Shown here piece after piece: positions 1 to 5,216 of a stretch of 12,133 nt of DNA. Numbering within the stretch: position 1 is the stretch's first letter; every line of letters starts with the position of its first letter. The position numbers and the translations under genes were made by a program. Origin of the DNA: an uncultured Leucobacter sp. (GTDB taxonomy: Bacteria > Actinomycetota > Actinomycetes > Actinomycetales > Microbacteriaceae); NCBI GenBank assembly GCA_937872275.1, contig CALMSE010000345.1:1-12133 (forward strand), read 5' to 3'. The notes below the pieces were generated by a model. That model made no database searches. It was given only the letters and a program-made list of their open reading frames with translations, and was not told the origin of the DNA.

Positions 1-434
1 CCGCCGCCCGCGCCCATGAGCGTGTGCAGCTCGTCGATGAAGGTGATGATCTTGCCGTCGGAGTCCTTGATCTCCTGCAGCACGGCCTTCATGCGCTCCT
101 CGAACTCGCCGCGGTACTTCGCGCCGGCGATGAGCGCCGAGATGTCGAGCGAGATCAGCTCCTTGTCCTTGAGCGACTCGGCGACGTCGCCCGCGACGAT
201 GCGCTGGGCGAGGCCCTCGACGACGGCGGTCTTGCCGACGCCGGGCTCCCCGATGAGCACGGGGTTGTTCTTCGTGCGCCGGGTGAGCACCTGGCTCACG
301 CGGCGGATCTCGCTGTCGCGTCCGATGACGGGATCGAGCTTGCCCGAGCGGGCGACCTCGGTGAGGTTCACGCCGAACTGCTCGAGGGCGCTCTCTCCGC
401 CTTCCTCAGCGGCGGGCTGCCAATTCGCCTGCAT
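1..434 (-). CDS. clpB: ClpB-type AAA+ disaggregase lacking the N-domain (5' part only)
   Basis: This is the first 144 codons of a Hsp100 chaperone that runs off the left edge. ClpB is an ATP-driven cytoplasmic disaggregase that works with DnaK. The D1 AAA module is clear: Walker A GEPGVGKT (62-69), pore-loop motif KYRGEF (106-111, Tyr107) and Walker B ending in Asp134-Glu135 (FIDELHTL). The D1 lead-in KLDPVIGRD already appears at residues 32-40. Ordinary ClpB has an N-domain of about 145 residues before this point, so the N-domain is absent. The start is firm: an in-frame TGA lies at 498-500, inside the HAIR element. No ATG, GTG or TTG codon lies between that stop and the chosen ATG, and a GAGGAAG ribosome-binding site sits just upstream. 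The HAIR site predicts HspR heat-shock control. ClpC is possible from this fragment, but the linker and pore-loop wording fit ClpB better. Confidence 0.88.
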   Translation of the reverse strand, partial: MQANWQPAAEEGGESALEQFGVNLTEVARSGKLDPVIGRDSEIRRVSQVLTRRTKNNPVLIGEPGVGKTAVVEGLAQRIVAGDVAESLKDKELISLDISALIAGAKYRGEFEERMKAVLQEIKDSDGKIITFIDELHTLMGAGG

Positions 435-463
435 GTCTTCCTCTCTTGATCCGTTTCCGTTGC

Positions 464-478
464 GCAGCCCGTGGCTGC
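464..478 (-). repeat. Small hairpin in the clpB leader
   Basis: GCAGCC and GGCTGC form a 6-bp stem with a 3-nt loop, between the HAIR element and the clpB start. On the minus strand an additional TTGC/GCAA pairing with a 2-nt bulge could lengthen it. It would be in the 5' untranslated leader of clpB if transcription starts near the HAIR. No function can be assigned; chance is possible at this GC content. Confidence 0.3.
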
Positions 479-505
479 AAACTTGAGTGTGATTGACTCA
501 AGTTT
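479..505 (-). promoter_or_regulatory. HAIR operator (HspR-binding inverted repeat) upstream of clpB
   Basis: The core at 482-502 is CTTGAGT-N7-ACTCAAG, an exact match to the HspR-associated inverted repeat known from Streptomyces and mycobacterial heat-shock genes. Here symmetry extends to 10-bp arms (AAACTTGAGT / ACTCAAGTTT, 7-nt spacer). It lies 48 nt upstream of the clpB ATG, so repression of clpB by HspR and release on heat shock is the expected control. The hspR gene itself is not in the window. Confidence 0.93.
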
Positions 506-578
506 ACTCCGAGAGCGGAATCCGCGCTAGACCCGGGGAGCGAAATATCCCGGATCGCGCAGGGTCGCCGGCGGACCC

Positions 579-602
579 GGCCGGCTGCGACGCAGGCCGG
601 CC
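579..602 (-). terminator. Candidate terminator after the TMEM175-like gene
   Basis: GGCCGGCTGCG pairs with CGCAGGCCGGCC, giving about 10 bp with one bulged C and a tight loop. It begins 28 nt past the stop codon of the upstream minus-strand gene and before the clpB promoter. No T-tract follows, which is usual for actinobacterial terminators but lowers certainty. Confidence 0.4.
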
Positions 603-629
603 CGGCGCCCAGGGTGGATCCGCGCTCCC

Positions 630-1376
630 TCAGCGGGAGAGGTCGACGCCGCCCGCTCCATCGGGGTCGGGCACCGCCTCGGCGCGGCCGGGACGGGCGG
701 CGGCCGAGTCCGAGTGCTCCGCCGCGGAGGAGCACTCGGCCGCGCGCCGCTCGATCCGGGCACCCCACTGCCCGAATGCGATGCCGATCGGGATGAGGAG
801 CAGCCAGGTGAGCATCCCCCACCCTGGGCTCACCAGGTAGGCGACAGGGATCGAGACCATGAACACCACGACCTTCACCAGGGCGTCCAGGCGCCCCACG
901 CGCAGCAACTCGCGGGAGGGCTCGGCGACCAGCAGCCCCCGCGCCCGCCCCACCTCGAGCGTGATCGCATGCGTCAGGATCACTGCTGCCACGTTCGTCG
1001 CATAGAGCGCCACCGGCAGGGGGTAGTCCGCGATCTCGTTGTCGCTGATGCCCTGCGTGGTAAAGGGCACCAGAACCACGAGCCCCGCAGAGAGGAGGGA
1101 CACGGTGATGACCGTCTGGTCGATGCCGTTGAAGCGGCTCATCATTTCGGTATGGCTGCGCCAGAACACCGCGATGACGACGAAGCTGATCGCGAAACCC
1201 ATCAGAGCCGTGCCGAGGCCCGAGCCGAGCAGCGAGGAGAGGGTCGACCACGAGGCCGCGGGCGGCGGCTCGATGTTCACGACGAGCAGCGTGATGGCGA
1301 AGGCGTGGATCGCGTCGAAGAAGCCGAGCCCCCGACCGAACTCCGCGCCGTCGCGCCCGAACCGCCTCCTCGCCAT
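630..1376 (-). CDS. TMEM175/DUF1211-family membrane protein
   Basis: A 248-residue protein with about six hydrophobic segments (roughly 20-36, 50-72, 88-107, 119-141, 163-182, 185-203) and a hydrophilic Ala/Glu/Asp-rich tail from about 208. The first segment, Arg15-x3-Phe-Phe-Asp21-Ala-Ile-x-Ala-Phe-Ala-Ile-Thr, resembles the R-x3-F-S-D-x-V-F-A-I-x-I-T signature of bacterial TMEM175 potassium channels. The central Ser of FSD is replaced by Phe20. Those proteins are six-helix units that assemble as tetramers. Channel activity here is family-based inference, and the altered FSD motif weakens it. The ATG is preceded by GAGGGG at good spacing. It is separated from iclR by a candidate terminator and from clpB by another, so it is probably monocistronic. 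Confidence 0.72.
   Translation of the reverse strand: MARRRFGRDGAEFGRGLGFFDAIHAFAITLLVVNIEPPPAASWSTLSSLLGSGLGTALMGFAISFVVIAVFWRSHTEMMSRFNGIDQTVITVSLLSAGLVVLVPFTTQGISDNEIADYPLPVALYATNVAAVILTHAITLEVGRARGLLVAEPSRELLRVGRLDALVKVVVFMVSIPVAYLVSPGWGMLTWLLLIPIGIAFGQWGARIERRAAECSSAAEHSDSAAARPGRAEAVPDPDGAGGVDLSR
710..739. repeat. 11-bp perfect inverted repeat inside the TMEM175-like gene
   Basis: CCGAGTGCTCC (710-720) and GGAGCACTCGG (729-739) are perfectly complementary with an 8-nt loop. It lies in codons for the polar tail (about residues 213-222), about 80 nt before the stop. It would form a strong hairpin in the mRNA. No role is evident. Confidence 0.6.
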
Positions 1377-1402
1377 CGCCGTTCCCCTCTCGCCCCTCTT
1401 CT

Positions 1403-1425
1403 CCCCGCGAGCCTACCGCGCGGGG
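1403..1425 (-). terminator. Candidate terminator after iclR
   Basis: CCCCGCG (1403-1409) pairs with CGCGGGG (1419-1425), a 7-bp GC stem with a 9-nt loop. It lies 59 nt beyond the iclR stop codon in the 107-nt gap before the TMEM175-like gene. There is no T-tract and the surrounding sequence is very GC-rich, so this is tentative. Confidence 0.35.
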
Positions 1426-1483
1426 GCGGGCGGGAAGGGCCGAACGCCGAGGGGACGCGAAAGCGCGAGGCGGGGCGGATCCG

Positions 1484-2263
1484 CTACAGCAGCCGCAGTT
1501 CCGCCTCGATCGCACGGGCGGTCCCGAGCAGCAGCGGCAGGTGGTGCTCGCGCAGCCGCTCCTTCGTCGTGCGGCTCGCGCTCGTCGAGAGGTTGATGGC
1601 GGCCGCCACCAGGCCGTCGCGACCGCGCACCGGGGCCGCGATCGACCGGAGGCCGGGCTCGAGCTCGCCGTCGACGAGCGCCCAGCCCTGATCCCGCACC
1701 CTCCCGACCTCGGCGGCGAGCGCCGCGGCGTCGGTGAGGGTGCGCTCCGTCAGCGCCCGCGGTTCGGCTTCGGCGAGCACCGCCGCCAGCTCGTCGGGCG
1801 ACAACTGCGCGAGCAGCACGCGCCCCATGCTCGTCGCGAACGCGGGGAAGCTCGTGCCGATCGTGATGCCCACCGTCATGATGCGGCGCGTGGGCACGCG
1901 GGCGATGTAGACGATGTCGGGGCCCGCGAGCACCGCGGCCGAGACCGATTCGTCGACCTCCCGGGAGAGGCGCTCGAGGTGCGGCTGCATCACCTCGGGC
2001 AGCGATAGCGCCGAGAGGTAGCTGAAGCCCAGCTCGAGCACCTTCGGGGTCAGCGAGAAGCGGCGTCCGTCGCTGCGCACGTAGCCCAGCGCCTCGAGCG
2101 TGCGCAGGAAGCGGCGCGCGGCCGCGGGCGGGATGCCGGCCCGGCGGGCGGTATCGCTGAGGCTGAGCTCGGCGTGCTCGGCGTCGAAGGCGCGGATCAC
2201 TGCGAGGCCGCGCGCGAGCGACTGCACGAAGTCGGCGCTGTCGCCTGGCCCGGGTACGCTCAC
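1484..2263 (-). CDS. IclR-family regulator, PcaR/PobR-like
   Basis: A 259-residue cytoplasmic DNA-binding regulator. Residues 10-26 (DFVQSLARGLAVIRAFD) are the hallmark opening of the PcaR/PcaU/PobR branch of IclR, whose members respond to protocatechuate, 4-hydroxybenzoate or beta-ketoadipate. The winged HTH spans about 33-70 (LSDTARRAGIPPAAARRFLRTL). The IclR effector domain follows from about 88, including VYIARVPTRRIMTV and FPAFATSMGRVLLA. The start is GTG because no other in-frame start precedes it; the Shine-Dalgarno sequence is weak. It lies downstream of and co-oriented with the protocatechuate cluster but beyond a strong terminator, so it probably has its own promoter. A perfect inverted repeat at 2281-2301 could be its autoregulatory operator. 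Its link to the lig genes is inferred from position and subfamily. Confidence 0.88.
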   Translation of the reverse strand: MSVPGPGDSADFVQSLARGLAVIRAFDAEHAELSLSDTARRAGIPPAAARRFLRTLEALGYVRSDGRRFSLTPKVLELGFSYLSALSLPEVMQPHLERLSREVDESVSAAVLAGPDIVYIARVPTRRIMTVGITIGTSFPAFATSMGRVLLAQLSPDELAAVLAEAEPRALTERTLTDAAALAAEVGRVRDQGWALVDGELEPGLRSIAAPVRGRDGLVAAAINLSTSASRTTKERLREHHLPLLLGTARAIEAELRLL

Positions 2264-2280
2264 CCCATCACCCTATCCGC

Positions 2281-2301
2281 GCGAGACGCGCGCCGTCTCG
2301 C
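2281..2301. promoter_or_regulatory. Inverted repeat upstream of iclR, possible operator
   Basis: GCGAGACG and CGTCTCGC are perfect 8-bp arms around a 5-nt centre, 18 bp upstream of the iclR GTG. IclR regulators commonly bind palindromes over their own promoters, so this is a reasonable autoregulation site. I see no convincing -10/-35 pair around it. It could instead simply be an RNA hairpin. Confidence 0.4.
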
Positions 2302-2324
2302 CGAAAGCACCACCCGGGGCGAGA

Positions 2325-2355
2325 GCACCCGTCGGGGGCCATCCCCCACGGGTGC
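2325..2355 (-). terminator. Strong terminator at the end of the lig cluster
   Basis: GCACCCGT/ACGGGTGC (8 bp) continues past a bulged C into GGGGG/CCCCC, with a 4-nt CCAT loop: 13 bp in all. It begins 29 nt after the stop of the ModA-like gene, the last gene of the cluster. A further 12-bp palindrome (CACCCCGGGGTG, 2359-2370) and a 10-nt direct repeat GGTGCGCTCA (2351-2360 and 2367-2376) lie between it and the stop. No T-tract is present. Confidence 0.65.
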
Positions 2356-2383
2356 GCTCACCCCGGGGTGCGCTCAGCGGAGT

Positions 2384-3085
2384 TCAGCGAGCGGGCGCGA
2401 AGCTGTGCGCCGCCTTCACGGGCGCGACGGCATCCGAGGCGAGGAAGTCGAGCACCTCCCGGGCGCCCGCGGGGTCGGACACGGCGGTCGCCACGGCGCC
2501 GGCGAAGACCGTGTCGATGGCGCAGTCCGGCGGCAGCACGCCGAGGATGCGCACGCCGGGCTGCCCCACGAGCTCGCTGAGCTGCTGGAAGCCGAGGTCG
2601 ACCTCGCCCTCGGCGAGGGCTCGGGCGACCGGGATGCCCGGTCGGGCCTGGACCAGTCGCTCCCCCAGCGTCTCGCCGAGGCCCCAGCCGTCGATCATCG
2701 CGACGAGGGCCGTGCCGCTCGGGCCGGTCGAGTAACCAATGCGATCGGCCGCGAGCAGCGCGGCGCGCATCCCGGCCGCGTCGACGAAGGCGAAGCCCCC
2801 GTCATGCGTCGCCGGTGCATCGAAACCGGAGGGCACCCCCGCCGCCACCTGCGACAGCACGAGCGGCGTGATCGACGCCGCATCGACGTGCCCGTCGGCG
2901 GCGAGCCGCTGCAGCGCGTCGACGGCGAGGAACACCAGGTCGAAGGGCTCGCCGGCGGCCACGCGCTTCGCGGCGTCCACGCCGCCGAGCGACTCCACGT
3001 CGATCGGCGAGAAGCCCGCGCCCGAAGCGGCGGAGTTCAGATCGGCCAGCACGTTGCGGGTGGCCATCGAGGAGACGGCCTTCAC
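2384..3085 (-). CDS. ModA-like substrate-binding protein without signal peptide
   Basis: A 233-residue protein of the type II periplasmic-binding (molybdate-binding, ModA-like) fold. The opening KAVSSMATRNVLADL, the ESLGGVDAAKRVAAGEPFD stretch (31-49), GYSTGPSG (117-124) and GEVDLGFQQLSEL (160-172) are typical of this group. There is no signal peptide, lipobox or partner permease/ATPase nearby, so it should be cytoplasmic. I chose the GTG at 3085 because GAGGGG lies just upstream, it is 10 nt after the reductase stop, and the fold begins there. A longer start at 3142 would overlap the reductase and add a non-conserved Arg/Pro-rich stretch. It is last in the lig operon. Similar orphan proteins occur beside 4,5-cleavage genes in proteobacteria as far as I recall. 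Binding a pathway acid, sensing or an enzymatic role are all open. Confidence 0.78.
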   Translation of the reverse strand: MKAVSSMATRNVLADLNSAASGAGFSPIDVESLGGVDAAKRVAAGEPFDLVFLAVDALQRLAADGHVDAASITPLVLSQVAAGVPSGFDAPATHDGGFAFVDAAGMRAALLAADRIGYSTGPSGTALVAMIDGWGLGETLGERLVQARPGIPVARALAEGEVDLGFQQLSELVGQPGVRILGVLPPDCAIDTVFAGAVATAVSDPAGAREVLDFLASDAVAPVKAAHSFAPAR

Positions 3086-3095
3086 GAGACGCCCC

Positions 3096-4097
3096 TCACG
3101 CGGCGTCCTCGAAGGTCTCGGCATCGACCTCGGCCGCGGCACCGGGCGCGTAGCGGGGCCCCGACACCGTGGGAGTGTCGATGAGCTCGCCGGCTCGCTC
3201 CAGCAGTGCCGGGTCGATCGAGAGCGAGGCCGCGGCCTGGTTCTCGCGGAAGTGGTCGAGGCGAGTGGTCCCCGGGATCGGCACGACGTGCTCGCCCCGG
3301 GAGAGCACCCATGCGAGCGCGAGCTGCCCGGGCGTGCAGCCCGCCTCGGCGGCGAGCGCGCGCCACGCCGGCAGCAGCCGGGCGTTGGACGTCCAGTGGT
3401 CGGCCTGGAACCTCGGCATGTTCAGCCGGATGTCCTTCGGCGCCAGCTCCGACGGATCGTCGATGCCGTCGCTCAGGAAGCCGCGCGCGAGCGGCGAGAA
3501 CGCGACCAGCGCCACACCCGACGAACGGGTGGCCTCGAGCATGCCGAGCTCGGCGTTGCGGCTCCACAGCGAGTACTCGTTCTGCACCGCCGCGATGGGT
3601 GCGACGGCCTGCGCCTCGCGCAGCCGCTGCACCGACACCTCGGAGAGGCCGATGGCGCCGATCTTGCCGGCCGTCACCATCTCGGCGAGCGCACCCGCGC
3701 TCTCGCCGATGGGCACCTGCTTGTCCCAGCGGTGCAGGTAGTAGAGGTCGATGTGCTCGACGCCGAGGCGTCCGAGCGAGGCGTCGACCTGCTCCTGCAG
3801 GGTCTCGGGGCGCCCGTCGATCCGCTTCACGCCGTCGACCATGGCCATGCCGCACTTGCTGGCGAGCACGACCTCGTCGCGCCGGCCGGCGATCGCCCGC
3901 CCGACCAGCTCCTCGTTGCGGCCTCCGCCGTAGAGCGTCGCCGTGTCGAGCATGCCGACGCCCTCGTCGAGCGCCCGGCGCAGGAAGGCCAGACCGTCTT
4001 CGGGAGTCGGCGGCACGCCGTAGGCGTGGCTCAGCGACATGCAGCCGAGGCCGATCCGGGGCAGCTTCATCGGCGATGCCGGCGTCGTCGGCGTCAT
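3096..4097 (-). CDS. Aldo/keto reductase
   Basis: A 333-residue NADPH-type aldo/keto reductase with the (alpha/beta)8-barrel sequence pattern. The catalytic tetrad is intact: Asp51 and Tyr56 (DTATLYGGG), Lys81 (ASKCG) and His122 (YYLHRWD). VVPIPGTTRLDHFREN near 270-285 is the usual coenzyme-binding loop. Its ATG overlaps the ligC stop by 4 nt (ATGA), so the two are translationally coupled, and it precedes the ModA-like gene by 10 nt. No step of the classical 4,5-cleavage route needs this enzyme. It may reduce an aromatic or semialdehyde intermediate, or detoxify aldehydes such as those met during lignin-phenol breakdown. The substrate cannot be read from sequence. Confidence 0.88.
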   Translation of the reverse strand: MTPTTPASPMKLPRIGLGCMSLSHAYGVPPTPEDGLAFLRRALDEGVGMLDTATLYGGGRNEELVGRAIAGRRDEVVLASKCGMAMVDGVKRIDGRPETLQEQVDASLGRLGVEHIDLYYLHRWDKQVPIGESAGALAEMVTAGKIGAIGLSEVSVQRLREAQAVAPIAAVQNEYSLWSRNAELGMLEATRSSGVALVAFSPLARGFLSDGIDDPSELAPKDIRLNMPRFQADHWTSNARLLPAWRALAAEAGCTPGQLALAWVLSRGEHVVPIPGTTRLDHFRENQAAASLSIDPALLERAGELIDTPTVSGPRYAPGAAAEVDAETFEDAA

Positions 4098-5065
4098 CGG
4101 CCCAGCTGCTCCTCGAGCGCGCCGAGCACGCGGTAGCAGTCGATCACCTGGCGCAGCGACGAGTTCGGCTCACGACCCTCGCGGATCGCCGCGACGAACT
4201 CGCGATCCTGCAGCTCGATGCCGTTCATGCTGACCGCCACATTCGACACGTCGATCTGCTCGTCGTTGCCGGTGTAGAGGTCGTCGTACCGCGCGACGTA
4301 GGTCGCGGTGTCGCCGATGTAGCGGAAGAAGGTGCCGAACGGCCCCTCGTTGTTGAACGACAGCGACAGCGTGCAGATCGCCCCGGTCTCGCTCTTCAGC
4401 TGGATCGACATGTCCATGGCGATGCCGAGATCGGGATGGATCGGGCCCTGGATGGCATTCGCCTCCACGATCCTGCCCGCCTGGTAGGCGAAGAGGTCGA
4501 CCGTGTGCGCGGCGTGGTGCCACAGCAGGTGGTCGGTCCAGGATCGGGGCTCGCCCTTCGCGTTCGTGTTCGTGCGGCGGAAGAAGTACGTCTGCACGTC
4601 CATCTGCTGCACGGTGAACTCGCCGGCCTCGATGCGGTCGTGCACGAGCTGGTGCGAGGGGTTGAAGCGGCGGGTGTGGCCGACCATCGCGACGAGCTTC
4701 GACGCCTCGGCGGCCTCGGCCGCGGCGAGGGTCGCCTCGGCATCGGCGAGGGAGTCGGCGAGCGGGATCTCCACCTGCACGTGCTTGCCCGCCGCGAGTG
4801 CGGCCTGCGTCTGCGAGGCGTGCAGGCCGGTCGGCGTCGCGAGGATCACCGCGTCGACGTCGTCGCGCTCGAGCACGGCGTCGAGCCCGACGACCGCGTT
4901 CGGCACGCCGTACTTCGCGGCGACGGCGTCCGCCTTCTCCTGCGAGGTGGCGCTCACCACCGTCACCACTGCGTCCTCGATCTCGGCGAGGCCGTCGAGA
5001 TGCTTCATGCCGAAGGCGCCGTTGGCGCCGACGACTGCGACGCGAACCTTGTCGTTGCTCATCAT
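4094..5065 (-). CDS. ligC: 4-carboxy-2-hydroxymuconate-6-semialdehyde dehydrogenase
   Basis: A 323-residue Gfo/Idh/MocA-fold oxidoreductase. It oxidises the hemiacetal form of CHMS, the LigAB product, to 2-pyrone-4,6-dicarboxylate with NAD(P)+. The Rossmann motif VVGANGAFG is at residues 11-19. HVQVEIPLADSLADAEA takes the place of the EKP motif of the wider family, as in LigC/PmdC enzymes. VGHTRRFNPSHQ and SWTDHLLWHHAAHTVDLFAYQ are also LigC-like. AGGAG precedes the first of two adjacent ATG codons by 6 nt; either could be used. It heads the second half of the cluster, after a 151-nt gap with a strong hairpin, and overlaps the aldo/keto reductase gene. Confidence 0.9.
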   Translation of the reverse strand: MMSNDKVRVAVVGANGAFGMKHLDGLAEIEDAVVTVVSATSQEKADAVAAKYGVPNAVVGLDAVLERDDVDAVILATPTGLHASQTQAALAAGKHVQVEIPLADSLADAEATLAAAEAAEASKLVAMVGHTRRFNPSHQLVHDRIEAGEFTVQQMDVQTYFFRRTNTNAKGEPRSWTDHLLWHHAAHTVDLFAYQAGRIVEANAIQGPIHPDLGIAMDMSIQLKSETGAICTLSLSFNNEGPFGTFFRYIGDTATYVARYDDLYTGNDEQIDVSNVAVSMNGIELQDREFVAAIREGREPNSSLRQVIDCYRVLGALEEQLGR

Positions 5066-5164
5066 TCAAGTCTCCTCAGGAGTGTCGGTCGGTGGGCTCC
5101 GCGGGCCCGGTGGCGGGCGAGGCGATTGCGCGGGTCGAGCCTATCGGGGCTCCGGATCACATGG

Positions 5165-5198
5165 GAGTGAGCCCGTCGGCATTCCGACAGGCTCACTC
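5165..5198 (-). terminator. Strong hairpin between ligAB and ligC
   Basis: GAGTGAGCC/GGCTCACTC (9 bp), one C-A mismatch, then GTCGG/CCGAC (5 bp) around a CATT loop. It starts 18 nt past the ligAB stop in the only sizeable gap of the cluster. No T-run follows on the minus strand. It may be a full terminator, an attenuator giving less ligC-AKR-ModA transcript, or a stabilising 3' end for ligJKI-AB mRNA. I found no convincing new promoter between it and ligC. Confidence 0.65.
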
Positions 5199-5216
5199 GC
5201 ATGCACTCGGGGTCGG

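Noticed and set aside
24..449. Plus-strand frame at the left edge
   Set aside because: It is antisense to clpB, which shows exact Walker A, pore-loop and Walker B motifs on the minus strand.
5066..5164. Promoter for ligC
   Set aside because: TAGGCT-like hexamers are present but no acceptable -35 at 16-18 bp could be paired with them.
3206..5170. Plus-strand frame of 654 codons opposite the reductase and ligC
   Set aside because: It is Arg/Ala/Pro-rich shadow sequence that conflicts with two genes having intact catalytic motifs.
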